A DNA stretch of 64,000 bases from contig CAMCYE010000001.1 of the NCBI GenBank assembly GCA_945883805.1, forward strand, positions 1 through 64,000, given 5' to 3'. The position numbers and the translations under genes were made by a program. Source of the stretch: Victivallis vadensis (lineage in GTDB: Bacteria > Verrucomicrobiota > Lentisphaeria > Victivallales > GWF2-50-93). This document shows, piece after piece, positions 1-9,220 of the stretch. Under the pieces are notes generated by a model, which was not told the DNA's origin, made no database searches, and saw nothing but the letters and a program-made list of their open reading frames with translations. How positions within the stretch are numbered: the stretch's first letter is position 1; each line of letters starts with the position of its first letter.

Positions 1-1715
1 AACTCGTTGAAAATTCAATCGACTCCGGTGCCGACAAGATCACGGTGCAGATCGAAAACTCCGGGACAAAGCTGATCTCCGTCACAGACAACGGGCGCGG
101 AATGGATCCCGATGACGCCATACTCTGCCTCGAACCGCACGCCACCAGCAAAATATCCCACGCCGAAGACATAAGCAGGATTTACACCCTCGGATTCAGG
201 GGTGAAGCCCTTCCCAGCATCGCATCAGTGTCACGACTGCGCCTAAGGACGAGACGGAAAAATGACATCGAGGGCACGGAGGTCTACATCGAAGGAGGGA
301 AATTCATGGAATCCGTCCCGGCCGGATGCGCCCCCGGGACTGAAATAAACGTGCGCGACCTTTTCTTCAATACCCCCGCAAGAAAAAAATTCCTGCACAG
401 CAAAGGCACGGAGGAACGGCACATCCAGGAAACCCTCTGGTCGCTGGCCCTCGGTTTTCCGTCAGTATCATTTGAACTTCTAATGGACGGCAGGATGATT
501 TTCTCATCCCCCTCCGACAAGAACCTCCTGTCCCGGATCCAGACGTTCTTCGGAAAGGAAATGCCGGACAATCTCATACCGGTCGACAATTCAGGGTCGA
601 GCCTGAAAATAAGCGGATACATGGCAAGACACGGATTCACCAGGAATTCACGGCGCGAACAGCGCGTATTCGTCAATCACAGACCCGTAGAATCCGCCGC
701 ACTTTACGCCGGAATCAGGGAGGGGTACGGCTCCCTTACAAATGACGGGAGATTCCCCCCGGTCTTCCTCTTCCTCGAAATGGATCCCGGACTTGTCGAT
801 GTGAATGTCCATCCCGCAAAGAGAGAGGTCCGTTTCAGGGAGGGAAGGCTCGTCACTTCATTCATTTCCGAATCAATAAGGGACGCCCTGCGAAATTCGC
901 AGGCGCCGACGATTGCAGTCAGCAGCGACCTTCAATTCAGATCCATTCTCGCCGGAGCCGGAATATCATACGCACCGAAAAAACAGTTTCAGGACACCGG
1001 CATCTTCGATGAAAAAATCATCAGGCCGGTCTTGGCAGACATACAGTTTCCCCAGGCAGCGGCGGAAAACAGCCCATCGCCCGAATCGGACGTGCAACCG
1101 CCTGCGGAAACCTGCGGGGAACCCGAGGAGAATTCGGCCGTTTCAGAACTGAAAATCCTGGCGTTCCTCGATGAGACATACATACTCGCCTCTTCAAAAA
1201 ACGGACTTGTGATAATCGACCAGCATGCGGCCCATGAAAGGGTAATGTTCGAGAAAATCCTGAACACCGCCGGAAAAACCGGTACGGTTTCCCAGAAACT
1301 GCTCATACCGATAACCGTCGAACTTTCCCGGTCCGAAATCCTATTCCTAGGCAAGTACGGCCCTCATTTCTCAAAACTAGGCTTTGAATTTGAATCCTTT
1401 GGCGCAAACACCGTAATCGTAAATTCAATTCCGTCAGAACTGACCCAGGAAAATCTCAAGGGTCTCTTCTCAGATATGCTCTCCATCCTCATGGACGAAG
1501 GCAGGATCTCCGGAAAAATAGACGAGGCGTCCATCGCAAAGGCGGCATGCAGGCACTCCGTGAAAGCCCATGACAGAATCTCATTCGATGAGGCGAAATC
1601 ACTGCTCCGCCAGCTCTCCAGGTGCGAACTGCCATTCTCCTGCCCGCATGGAAGACCAGTCATCATAAACATTTCATACAGGGAACTGGAAAAAAGATTC
1701 GGAAGAACGAAGTAG
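1..1715 (+). CDS. mutL: DNA mismatch repair protein MutL (5' end outside window)
   Basis: MutL couples MutS mismatch recognition to downstream nicking and excision. The frame is open from the first base and begins inside the GHKL motif (LVENSIDSGAD), so roughly the first 35-40 residues lie before the window; an internal GTG at 45 is not the start. Visible ATPase motifs are DNGRGM and TLGFRGEALPSI. The C-terminal domain has DQHAAHERVMFE, which fits the DQHAx2Ex4E endonuclease metal motif, plus ACRHSVKAHD and CPHGRP. MutL here is therefore expected to be a nicking endonuclease, as in bacteria without MutH. A variable proline/serine-rich linker (around 1040-1140) joins the two halves. One copy of the TGCGAANTTCGCA palindrome lies inside the gene. 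Confidence 0.96.
   Translation, partial: LVENSIDSGADKITVQIENSGTKLISVTDNGRGMDPDDAILCLEPHATSKISHAEDISRIYTLGFRGEALPSIASVSRLRLRTRRKNDIEGTEVYIEGGKFMESVPAGCAPGTEINVRDLFFNTPARKKFLHSKGTEERHIQETLWSLALGFPSVSFELLMDGRMIFSSPSDKNLLSRIQTFFGKEMPDNLIPVDNSGSSLKISGYMARHGFTRNSRREQRVFVNHRPVESAALYAGIREGYGSLTNDGRFPPVFLFLEMDPGLVDVNVHPAKREVRFREGRLVTSFISESIRDALRNSQAPTIAVSSDLQFRSILAGAGISYAPKKQFQDTGIFDEKIIRPVLADIQFPQAAAENSPSPESDVQPPAETCGEPEENSAVSELKILAFLDETYILASSKNGLVIIDQHAAHERVMFEKILNTAGKTGTVSQKLLIPITVELSRSEILFLGKYGPHFSKLGFEFESFGANTVIVNSIPSELTQENLKGLFSDMLSILMDEGRISGKIDEASIAKAACRHSVKAHDRISFDEAKSLLRQLSRCELPFSCPHGRPVIINISYRELEKRFGRTK
889..901. repeat. Iterated palindrome TGCGAAATTCGCA, copy in mutL
   Basis: Perfect 13-bp palindrome around a central base, one of at least nine in the window with consensus TGCGAANTTCGCA. 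Here it begins at codon position 2 and is read as L-R-N-S-Q. The other copies use other frames, so the conservation is of DNA, not protein. Confidence 0.85.
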
Positions 1716-1739
1716 CTCGGGCAGGCAGCCGGAAGACAG

Positions 1740-1776
1740 AAGTTCTGAAGTTCTAAAGTTCTGGAGTTCTGAAGCT
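1740..1776. repeat. 8-bp tandem repeat (AGTTCTRR), small array
   Basis: About four units of gttctgaa / gttctaaa / gttctgga just after the mutL stop. Read on the other strand the unit is YYAGAACT, the same unit as the arrays at 10529 and 26153. Confidence 0.7.
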
Positions 1777-1900
1777 ATGAAGTTATCTGACGGAAAAGCC
1801 ATATTTCATCACCTGTTTTGCAATTGCCTGATTGGACAAGACTTATACAGATGCTATCATATCGGGTCTGATTTCAAATAAATTATCTGGAGTTTCAAAT

Positions 1901-2719
1901 ATGCCGCAAATAGAAATTGACGTGTCATGTCCCGGATGTGGTGCAGTGTTTCTGGTTCCTGTAACACTTTGCGGGGAAATGGCTGAATGCACGGAGTGTT
2001 CAGCTGTTTTCGAAATTCCCGGAGTGGGCGAAGTCCCATCCACCCTGAATACCGATACTGGTGCGGTCAAAACCATCCGAGCCTCGGACGGTGACAATGG
2101 CAGGGAAGCGACAAACACCGTCAAGCTTTCCCGTGCAAGCATCGGAATGATTCCAAGCATGAAAGATAATTTCAACTTCGGACAGGATGATCACGACAAA
2201 TCAGATCCTGAACCTTCCTTTCCCGATGAAGATCCCTTGGAACAATCCAGTACTCCTGCCCAGCCGAAACTGGGCTTTGTCAAACCGACGACCCCTCCCC
2301 CGCCGCCACCGGCAAAACCCATGGCGGTTTCAGCGCGCACCGCAACTTCTCAACAACAGACAGTTTCCTCCACGCAGACATCTCTTCCCGCACAGCAGAT
2401 TGCACAGCCTGTAAAACTGCCGTCATGGACAAAAATCCAGCTCAGACAGGGCGAAGAACTCCAGGCCTGCCGCGAAACCAAAAAAAATCCCGCATCAGCC
2501 GCAGTACTCGCCTCCCTGCCGGTCTTGCTGACCATGATCGCCATGTTTTTCGCAAAAACGCATCTCGTCCTTGCACTTGTACTAGTAGTGATCCTATGGA
2601 TTGCAACCTTCGTCATCGCGTTCCTGATGACAAGAGACAGTTCAAACAGGGCTATTGTCCTCACCAACCAGCGAACCATCTGCATCATAGGCGAAGACCG
2701 GATAGAACTGAAGAAATAA
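1901..2719 (+). CDS. Zinc-ribbon membrane protein, unknown function
   Basis: The 272-residue protein has three parts. The N-terminus is an MJ0042-like zinc ribbon (CPGC ... CTEC, about residues 9-32). A proline/glutamine-rich linker with a run of prolines follows. Near the C-terminus are two adjacent membrane segments (about residues 200-240), then a short tail reading LTNQRTICIIGED. The tail resembles the start of a bacterial PH-like domain but is too short to call. ATG 1901 is preferred because GGAG lies 8 bases upstream; an in-frame TTG at 1832 would add 23 residues without an obvious ribosome site. It lies 18 bases before the EF-G gene and may be cotranscribed with it. The family is not recognised. 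Confidence 0.75.
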   Translation: MPQIEIDVSCPGCGAVFLVPVTLCGEMAECTECSAVFEIPGVGEVPSTLNTDTGAVKTIRASDGDNGREATNTVKLSRASIGMIPSMKDNFNFGQDDHDKSDPEPSFPDEDPLEQSSTPAQPKLGFVKPTTPPPPPPAKPMAVSARTATSQQQTVSSTQTSLPAQQIAQPVKLPSWTKIQLRQGEELQACRETKKNPASAAVLASLPVLLTMIAMFFAKTHLVLALVLVVILWIATFVIAFLMTRDSSNRAIVLTNQRTICIIGEDRIELKK

Positions 2720-2737
2720 CGTAGAAGGACCGTCAAA

Positions 2738-4849
2738 ATGTCGAATAATGGCGATATATCCCCGGATGCCCTTGATTCCATACGGAATATCAGCATCATC
2801 GCCCATATTGACGCCGGAAAAACAACCGTCACCGAAAGAATACTCTATTACTCCGGAAAAACTCACAGGATCGGCGAGGTTGACAGCGGCAACACCGTAA
2901 TGGATTATCTGGACGAGGAAAGGACAAGGGGCATAACGATAGTGGCGGCGGCCGCGTCGTTGAACTGGGAAAGATGTGGAAACACAAACCTGATCCACCT
3001 GATCGACACGCCCGGACACATCGATTTCACCGCCGAGGTCGAAAGATCGCTCAGGGTGATAGACGGAGCCGTGGTCATCTTCAGCGGCGTCGAAGGGGTC
3101 GAGGCGCAGAGCGAAAAAGTCTGGCGGCAGTCAAACAAATACAATGTCCCCAAAATAGCCTTCATCAACAAGCTCGACCGTTCAGGCGCATCCTTTAAAC
3201 GCGTCCTAGCAGAAATCAAAACCAGATTTACAGGCGTATCCATCACTCCGCTTGAAATGCCCATGGGAAGCGAATCAGAACTCAGGGGCGTGATCGACCT
3301 GGTCAAAATGAAGGCTGTCTTTTTCGAGGGGGAGGACGGTTCAAATATCGTCCTCAAAGATATTCCGGACGAGTTCAAGGACGAATCCAAGACCGCCAGG
3401 GATGAGATGCTGTCCGCAATCGCGGATTATTCCGACGCGATCGCCGAACACTATCTGTCTGAAAAGGAAATCCCCGAGGAAATGCTGAAATGCGAAATTC
3501 GCAAACTGGTCATCTCGAATAAACTTATACCGGTCCTCACAGGCTCCGCCAAGAAAAACATAGGAATCCACCCCCTGATTGACGCAATATGCGATTACCT
3601 GCCAAGTCCCAATGACAGATATTCATATCCTGGCATCACCCCGAAGACAGGCCAGCATATCGAAATCAAAAACACGGACCAGGCGTTCTGCGGCCTTGTC
3701 TTCAAGCTCATCGCCAGCGGCAGCGCCGACCTGCTATATGTGAGAACCTACAGCGGAAAACTGAAATTCAACGACACCCTTCTCAATCCCAGAACCGGCG
3801 AAAAGGTGAAAATCAAAAGACTGCTCAGGCTCTACGCGAAAAACGTCGAGTCTGTCGACGAGGTCGGGCCCGGAGACATTATCGGCCTGATCGGGCCGTC
3901 CGACACTTTCACCGGTGACACAATCTGCGCTGTAAACCGTCCGGTCCTTCTTGAAAAAATAGTATTCCCCGAACCGGTCATATCCATCGCCGTAGAACCG
4001 AAATCCACCAAGGACAAGGACAGGCTCAACATGACATTGGATCTTCTCTGCCGCGAGGATCCCACCCTCACCATCAGGAAAAACGACGCCACGGGACAAA
4101 ATCTCATTTCCGGAATGGGCGAACTCCACCTTGAAATAAACTGTCACCGCCTGAAAAACGATTTCCATTTGGAAGCCAGATTCGGCAGACCACAGGTCGC
4201 ATTCAGGGAGACACTGAAATCTGAAACTGAAATAACCGGGATATTCAACAGGACAATCGGCGAAAAGGAATTCTACGCCGAAGTGAAAATCAAACTCACC
4301 CCGGCACCGCGCCTAGAAAAGGGAATCGAGGTTCTGGAAAAAATAAAAAACAGGAACTCTCTCCCGAACAGCTGGATTGCATCGGCACTTGAAACACTGG
4401 ACAACGGACTCCGGACCGGCGGCAACTGGGGCTATCCCCTAATCTATATCAGAGGCGAAATCCTGGAAATAAAGGGACTTCCCGACAAAACCATCGAAAG
4501 CTCGGTGGCGGGCGCAGTCCTCGACGGATTACAGCAGGCAATCCGGAAAACCGGAACCACCCTCCTCGAACCGATTGTAAAAGTGGACATTCTATCACCT
4601 GAAGCCAATATCGGCGAAATCAACGGCTATCTCCAGGCGAGACGGGCGGTAATCCACAAAATAGAATCCCTGCCGGATATCAAACACCTCTCCGCCGAAG
4701 TCCCGCTTTCGGAAATGTTCGGGTTCAGCAAAGCCCTCCCGAAACTCTCCGGCGGCCGTGCCGCATTCAGCATGGAACCCTGCGGATATCAGGAGATTTC
4801 CGCCCAGGACCTAGACAGGATGATAACCGCACAAAGCTCCGGAATATAG
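2738..4849 (+). CDS. Elongation factor G paralogue (EF-G2-like)
   Basis: Translational GTPase of 703 residues, about full EF-G length. GTPase motifs are AHIDAGKTT (G1), ERTRGITI (G2), DTPGHIDF (G3), NKLD (G4) and GSA (G5). Domains II to V follow, with ISGMGELHLEI in domain III. The sequence is divergent from canonical FusA, for example LDEERTRG where housekeeping EF-G usually has MEQERERG, and it is not next to rpsL/rpsG or tuf. It is therefore more likely a second EF-G (recycling or specialised translocation) than the main one; whether another fusA exists cannot be seen here. It contains one TGCGAANTTCGCA palindrome. Confidence 0.9.
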   Translation: MSNNGDISPDALDSIRNISIIAHIDAGKTTVTERILYYSGKTHRIGEVDSGNTVMDYLDEERTRGITIVAAAASLNWERCGNTNLIHLIDTPGHIDFTAEVERSLRVIDGAVVIFSGVEGVEAQSEKVWRQSNKYNVPKIAFINKLDRSGASFKRVLAEIKTRFTGVSITPLEMPMGSESELRGVIDLVKMKAVFFEGEDGSNIVLKDIPDEFKDESKTARDEMLSAIADYSDAIAEHYLSEKEIPEEMLKCEIRKLVISNKLIPVLTGSAKKNIGIHPLIDAICDYLPSPNDRYSYPGITPKTGQHIEIKNTDQAFCGLVFKLIASGSADLLYVRTYSGKLKFNDTLLNPRTGEKVKIKRLLRLYAKNVESVDEVGPGDIIGLIGPSDTFTGDTICAVNRPVLLEKIVFPEPVISIAVEPKSTKDKDRLNMTLDLLCREDPTLTIRKNDATGQNLISGMGELHLEINCHRLKNDFHLEARFGRPQVAFRETLKSETEITGIFNRTIGEKEFYAEVKIKLTPAPRLEKGIEVLEKIKNRNSLPNSWIASALETLDNGLRTGGNWGYPLIYIRGEILEIKGLPDKTIESSVAGAVLDGLQQAIRKTGTTLLEPIVKVDILSPEANIGEINGYLQARRAVIHKIESLPDIKHLSAEVPLSEMFGFSKALPKLSGGRAAFSMEPCGYQEISAQDLDRMITAQSSGI
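3491..3503. repeat. Iterated palindrome TGCGAAATTCGCA, copy in EF-G gene
   Basis: Perfect copy starting at codon position 1 (read C-E-I-R-K). Confidence 0.85.
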
Positions 4850-4935
4850 TTATACATGAATATCCAATATCGAACACGGAATATCCAATGTCCAAGGAAG
4901 GGGAAAAGACGACAGAAGACTGACGGGATTCAGTT

Positions 4936-4958
4936 GGAGTTCACAGCTTTAGCGTGTC
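4936..4958 (+). repeat. TTTA-loop hairpin repeat, copy 1
   Basis: GGAGTTCAC flank, then a short stem closing a TTTA loop (CACAGC-TTTA-GCGTG). It has the same flank and loop as copies at 20057, 20087 (inverted), 20114 and 48592, with a different stem. It lies between the EF-G gene and the regulator fragment. Confidence 0.7.
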
Positions 4959-5023
4959 TTATTCTTTTTCTCAAGTAATATTTAATTGCAACAAAAACAA
5001 TCCCAAAGAGGATTGAGGACTCA

Positions 5024-5329
5024 ATGTCCTCATACGACATGCCATTCCCGGAAATAATAGCCGATGACAACTGGTTCAGCATCACATTCAAACGCAAGGC
5101 TACAGGCAGAGATCCTCATGATGAGGTCGCTAGAGAAACTAAGGGAGAAACTAAGGGAGAAATAATCCATCTCCTTCAGCAGAATCCAGATATCACCATA
5201 CCAGAGCTTGCGAAGAAGCTTGGCCTGTCTGACTCGGGAATAGAATACAACATCCGCCAGCTGAAAAAGCAGGGAAGAATAAAAAGGGAGGGTTCCACAA
5301 AAGATGGAACCTGGAAAGTTCTGTCCTGA
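5024..5329 (+). pseudogene. C-terminal fragment of an AlbA_2/RecG-like ATP-binding regulator
   Basis: The 101 residues begin with PFPEIIADDNWFSITFKRK, which looks like the end of the ATPase-like C-terminal domain of the large AAA_4/AlbA_2 (RecG-like) regulators. The winged-helix segment usual at the end of those proteins follows (ITIPELAKKLGLSDSGIEYN, then LKKQGRI). The normal protein is 400-550 residues; the N-terminal AlbA_2 part is absent upstream. GETKGETKGE is a 12-bp direct duplication. It could be an expressed small winged-helix protein (ATG 5024), but a decayed remnant is more likely. Confidence 0.6.
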
Positions 5330-5562
5330 AGGATTGATCCGGTGAAACAGACGATTAGGCCAAATGGGGCTGGCTCCATAGGCAGATATAATCAGTTGAT
5401 GATAAGAATGATTAAAAAAAATACTCGTAAAACCATGCGTAAAAACAAGAAAGTCTCGCTTTAAAAGAACGTTTAAGGCTTCTGAAACTCGTGCAGTCGG
5501 CAAAACTTGGGATTAGTAGGCGAGTGAGTTATTGTTTACCAACTATTAGTAACAGGACAGCA

Positions 5563-6879
5563 GTGATTAAAAGACTATACATCCATGTGCCGTTCTGCGC
5601 TTCGAAATGCGGATACTGCGCCTTCTATTCGCTCCCCTCGCCCAAACCAGGCGCCATCGATTCATATCTGCAAAAACTGGCGCTTGATTTCAAGGACTCA
5701 TCCCATCTCTGCGGAAAACTAGACAGCGTTTTCATAGGCGGCGGAACCCCGACATACCTTTCAGCGGAAAATCTCAAAAAACTCTTCTCTTTAATACATT
5801 CCCACTTTCATATTTCCGCGCCCGCAGAAATATCAATCGAATGCAATCCCGAAACCCTGACCGCAGAAAAGGCCAGGATAATTGCGGACTTCGCAAACCG
5901 GGTTTCACTTGGGATACAGTCATTCAACCCAAAATTCCGGAATATCCTGGGCAGACAGGGTTCCGTCTCCACAATTGAAAAGGCGATAAACCTTCTGACA
6001 AAAAACGGAATCGTCAACATCGGATGCGACCTGATTTACGCGATACCGGGACAATCGCCGGACGACTGGCAAAGCGATCTGGAAAAAGCGGTTTTACTTC
6101 CACTGAAACACATTTCGGCCTATTCCCTGACCGTCGAAGAAGGAACTCTCCTAGCGGAAAAAATATCGAATATCGAATTTCGAAATCCGAAATTAGAAAA
6201 TAAGGATAACCCAGACACCAGACACCTGACACCTGAAACTAGATATAAGATGTCAGACGACCCGGCTTCGTTGGAAAACTACGCCGTGGCAAGCCAGCGA
6301 CCCATTCGGCAAGCTCAGGGCAAGCCAGCGACTAACAACCAGCGACCAGCAACAAACGACCAACGACTATCGACCCTACTACGCCAAGGCTACGAAGGGC
6401 AGGCTGACGACTATTCCATTGAAATGTGGAATCTTGCGGAAAGCTTCCTCAGGAAACACGGCGTCCACCGCTACGAGATTTCCAACTATGCGAGACGCGG
6501 TTTCGAATGCAGGCACAATCTGGAAATATGGTACGGCGACAAATACCTGGGATTCGGACCGGCTGCGTCCTCATTCGACGGAGACAAACGCTGGACAAAT
6601 GTGAACGACCTCGGGAAATGGCTGTCGGGAACAGGACCGGAAATTGACTTGATACCTTCTGAAAAACGCGCACGTGAAATATTCGTCATGGGCCTGCGAA
6701 CTTCGCAGGGCTGGAATAAAAAACAATTCCACTTGAAAACAGGGTTCGACAGCAAAGCCTTCGATTCCGAACTTACCGGGCTTAAAGCCCAGAAACTCAT
6801 CAGGGAAACCGATGAGAAAATATACTGCACCCGTAAAGGGCTGCTCCTCTGGAACGAGGTCGCAGAAAACCTGATTTGA
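5563..6879 (+). CDS. hemW: HemW-like radical SAM protein with repeat-derived insertion
   Basis: HemW (formerly HemN-like) is a radical SAM protein that binds heme and acts as a heme chaperone. The 4Fe-4S motif is HVPFCASKCGYCAFYS; GGGTPTYL, GIQSFNPKFRNILGR and YEISNYARRGFECRHN are further family signatures. GTG 5563 is chosen because the family starts just before the RLYIHVPFC block; a GTG at 5491 would add 24 unrelated residues. Between AYSLTVEEGTLLAEKI and YSIEMWNLAESFL there are about 80 extra residues (roughly bases 6166-6405). They are encoded by dispersed intergenic repeat sequence, including heptamers and the RQAQGKP signature. The frame stays open, so an enlarged protein may still be made; loss of function is possible. 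Confidence 0.88.
   Translation: MIKRLYIHVPFCASKCGYCAFYSLPSPKPGAIDSYLQKLALDFKDSSHLCGKLDSVFIGGGTPTYLSAENLKKLFSLIHSHFHISAPAEISIECNPETLTAEKARIIADFANRVSLGIQSFNPKFRNILGRQGSVSTIEKAINLLTKNGIVNIGCDLIYAIPGQSPDDWQSDLEKAVLLPLKHISAYSLTVEEGTLLAEKISNIEFRNPKLENKDNPDTRHLTPETRYKMSDDPASLENYAVASQRPIRQAQGKPATNNQRPATNDQRLSTLLRQGYEGQADDYSIEMWNLAESFLRKHGVHRYEISNYARRGFECRHNLEIWYGDKYLGFGPAASSFDGDKRWTNVNDLGKWLSGTGPEIDLIPSEKRAREIFVMGLRTSQGWNKKQFHLKTGFDSKAFDSELTGLKAQKLIRETDEKIYCTRKGLLLWNEVAENLI
6166..6405 (+). repeat. Composite repeat insertion inside hemW
   Basis: From left to right it holds: an AATATCGAATTTCGAAAT-type segment; 7-bp units of the cagacac / ctgacac kind (about 6205-6232); an ATTCGGCAAGCTCAGG segment (read RQAQGKP); 7-bp units of the ccagcga / ccaacga kind (about 6320-6375); and an ACGCCAAGGCTACGAAGGGC segment that resembles bases 9393-9420. 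All are repeat types otherwise seen between genes. Confidence 0.75.
6695..6707. repeat. Iterated palindrome TGCGAACTTCGCA, copy in hemW
   Basis: Perfect copy at codon position 2 (read L-R-T-S-Q). A one-mismatch relative, TGCGGACTTCGCA, lies at 5883 in the same gene. Confidence 0.85.
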
Positions 6880-6899
6880 AACCGCAGCACCGCCACTAA

Positions 6900-7223
6900 T
6901 TACCGCAGTTGCGGACACTCCGATTCCGGGTTGTTCCACTTCTGCGGGTAGGTTCTGCACTGCAAGGGGCGACACTCATATATCCTGCATCCCGGAGGCG
7001 AATCAACATAGAACGGACAACTCCCGTCTTCATTCTCGGTCAGGGAAACACTGTCATCGTCACCGGGCATAGTCATGTTTTCATAAAATGCAGGCATTGC
7101 CACCCCCATGAAACCGGCGATAGCCTCCGCCTCCTTTTCAGAGATATGCACATACCCATGCCATCTGCAGCACTGCCCGCAGCGGAGACAAATGAATTCT
7201 GATTTATTTTGTGAAGCTGTCAT
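6900..7223 (-). CDS. YkgJ-type cysteine-cluster protein
   Basis: Small protein of the YkgJ (zinc/iron-chelating, UPF0153-like) family. The cysteine motif CLRCGQCC near the N-terminus and CPFY, CRIYECRPLQCRTYP further on are the family's metal-binding cysteines. The length (107 residues from ATG 7223) is typical. An upstream start at 7274 would add 17 residues. The biochemical role of the family is not settled. It is convergent with hemW with a 20-base gap. Confidence 0.82.
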   Translation of the reverse strand: MTASQNKSEFICLRCGQCCRWHGYVHISEKEAEAIAGFMGVAMPAFYENMTMPGDDDSVSLTENEDGSCPFYVDSPPGCRIYECRPLQCRTYPQKWNNPESECPQLR

Positions 7224-7452
7224 ATTAGACCGAGATAAAGAATCTCCTGACGACCATCCTATCCCCCGCAGCAAGCAACGGGGTATTACGGATGCCCTCC
7301 CTCGCCTTGCGGCGGGCCGGAGATTCTTTATAATAAAAGAAAATCAAAACCAACCCAAGGGGCGGGGAATCTGACCCAATTAAGATTAAACACAAAGCCA
7401 CAGAAATACAAAGATTTTCTTAAACTTCGCGACCTTCGTGTGTTTCGTGGCT

Positions 7453-7547
7453 GTGAGCTGATAGCTGATAGCTGATAGCTGATAGCTCGTAGCTGGTAGC
7501 TGGTAGCTGGTAGCTATGAGCTATGACCTATGAGCTATGAGCTGTTA
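7453..7547. repeat. Heptamer tandem array 1 (AGCTGAT/AGCTGGT/AGCTATG)
   Basis: About 13 consecutive 7-bp units with an invariant AGCT or ACCT core and three variable bases. The array ends 3 bases before the stop codon of the ATPase gene on the minus strand. Read outward from that gene, the first units are TAG-bearing (AGCTCAT, AGGTCAT). Confidence 0.9.
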
Positions 7548-7549
7548 GA

Positions 7550-8680
7550 TTACTCTTTCAGCCAGTCAATCACATCTTCACGGTTGATCACCTTCATCTC
7601 CGAGCCAGGATAGGCGCCTGCGAATGTCTTGGGAAAACTGACTTTTCTGTTCGGGTTCCATTTGAATTCGAACGCATGCAGTTTTCCATCCCTTTCCTCG
7701 ACATAGTCGATTTCCTGCTGCTGTGTCGTCCGCCAGAAATAGCAATTCGAATAGATGTCATGGTAGTGGATGTATTTCATCCGTTCTGAAATTATGAAGT
7801 TCTCCCATAAGGCACCAGTATCGCTCCGGAGCGATAGCGAGTTGAAATTTGAAATGACGGCGTTCCTTATCCCGTTGTCATAGAAATAGAACTTCCTGCT
7901 CTTCTTCAATTCATTCCTGACATTTCTGCTGAAAGCTCTGAGCCTGAAGATTACAAATGCGTTTTCAAGCAGACCCAGATAACGTTCCACGGTCAAAGGA
8001 TCAGACCCGGTAAGCTGGGCGAGTTCATTGATGGAAACTTCGGAGCCGATCTGCAGTGCAAGAGCCTCCACGAGTTTCTGGATGATTTCCGGCTTCCTGA
8101 TCTCGTTGAACGCAAATACGTCCTTATATAAATAGCTCCCGGAAAATTCTCTAAGCGTCTCTTTCTCCCTTCCGCCGGGCGGAAGCACCACTTCCGGATA
8201 CATACCGTAAATCAGCCTCGATTCAAGAAGCCGCCGTTCCTCCGTCTCACCATTGTGCCCGACAAGTTCCCCCTCCGAAAAAGGGAACAGATGATATTCG
8301 TATTTCCTTCCTGTCAGCGGTTCCCTTATCTGATTGGCAAGTTCAAACGACGACGAACCGGTCGCAATCACCTGCACCCCGGGAATTTTATCAGTAATAA
8401 GCTTCAGCGTCACCCCGATATTCTTCACGCGCTGCGCCTCGTCTATCATCAGCACCTTGTTTCCACCGATAAGTTTTTTGAGTTCCGAAGAACTCGTGTC
8501 AGACAGTCTCTTCCGGACATCCGGCTCGTCCCCGTCGAGGAAAAGGGTCTTTTCTCCGATATCCGCCTCAATTTTTTTCAGAAGAGTGGTTTTCCCAACC
8601 CTCCGCGGACCCAAAATAATTATCGCCTTCCCGTTGAAAAGCCTAGTCTTTATCTTTTTGTAAAGGATTCTATCGATCAT
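7550..8680 (-). CDS. AAA+ ATPase with DUF4143 domain
   Basis: The N-terminal AAA_14 domain has Walker A GPRRVGKTT (about residue 25), Walker B VLMIDEAQ and sensor region VIATGSSSFELA. A winged-helix segment follows (INELAQLTGSDPLTVERYLG), then a C-terminal DUF4143 part with a nuclease-like core (EIDYVEERDGKLHAFEFKW). At 376 residues it is full length for this common family. Its cellular role is not established; members are frequent in variable regions. It stands alone, flanked by repeats on both sides. Confidence 0.9.
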   Translation of the reverse strand: MIDRILYKKIKTRLFNGKAIIILGPRRVGKTTLLKKIEADIGEKTLFLDGDEPDVRKRLSDTSSSELKKLIGGNKVLMIDEAQRVKNIGVTLKLITDKIPGVQVIATGSSSFELANQIREPLTGRKYEYHLFPFSEGELVGHNGETEERRLLESRLIYGMYPEVVLPPGGREKETLREFSGSYLYKDVFAFNEIRKPEIIQKLVEALALQIGSEVSINELAQLTGSDPLTVERYLGLLENAFVIFRLRAFSRNVRNELKKSRKFYFYDNGIRNAVISNFNSLSLRSDTGALWENFIISERMKYIHYHDIYSNCYFWRTTQQQEIDYVEERDGKLHAFEFKWNPNRKVSFPKTFAGAYPGSEMKVINREDVIDWLKE

Positions 8681-8933
8681 GCTAAATCCCCATTTTATAG
8701 ATTATAATCATATATTATCATAATAATTTACGATTACAACCGATGTTTTGCAGCTTTTAGCCGGATCCGGATTACGGAGCTGAAACCACTCACACAAAGC
8801 CACAAAGTCGGAAAATCAAATTGACAGGATTACAGGATTTTCGGATGTGCAGTTCTAAGTTTTGTCAATTGCGGGGGTGTGACCCTGTGCGCCCTTAAGC
8901 TTATATTTTCTGTAATATTTGAGCTTGCTTTGA

Positions 8934-9002
8934 GTAGGCCAGCGCTCGATGAGCGCGGCTTCTTAGAATTTCTAGAGGCACTCTCATCGAGAGTTGCCCT
9001 AC
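8934..9002. repeat. Pair of inverted 3-base-loop hairpins with diverged stems
   Basis: Left hairpin GCGCTC-gat-GAGCGC (8942-8956) follows GTAGGCCA. Right hairpin ACTCTC-atc-GAGAGT (8980-8994) is followed by TGCCCTAC. They are inverted copies of one element in which both sides of the stem changed together. The rest of 8681-9064 shows only CACAAAGCCACAAAG and GACAGGATTACAGG dispersed words and no gene. Confidence 0.7.
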
Positions 9003-9064
9003 TTTTGGACTCAAACTACCCAGCTTAACGGTTACGTTTTTCGAGGCATCCTCTGCGATTATTC

Positions 9065-9220
9065 TTATTTTGCCAGTTCTTTCCTGTGTTCCCTTAGAAG
9101 CGCTTTGGTGGCAAGGCCTTTTTGGGACTTTAGAGTTCCGCAGACAGAATTGACAAATGTCTCTGTCAGTGGCTGAACTGTAATCTTGATTTCTTTTTTC
9201 AGTTTGATTTTATCTGTCAT
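9065..9220 (-). CDS. Small antitoxin-like protein, toxin partner absent
   Basis: A 51-residue frame from ATG 9220. Its C-terminal half (VCGTLKSQKGLATKALLREH then RKELAK) resembles the toxin-neutralising tail of VapB/AbrB-type antitoxins that precede PIN toxins. No PIN-domain frame follows: the next bases are the paired hairpins at 8934-9002. If the reading is right this is an orphan antitoxin remnant whose toxin has been lost. A chance frame is possible, since the N-terminal half is not diagnostic and the ribosome site is weak. Confidence 0.45.
   Translation of the reverse strand: MTDKIKLKKEIKITVQPLTETFVNSVCGTLKSQKGLATKALLREHRKELAK

Noticed and set aside
7256..7281. Hairpin CCCCG ... CGGGG considered as a terminator
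   Set aside because: Loop is 10-14 bases with no T-run, and similar words are common dispersed repeats; function not supported.
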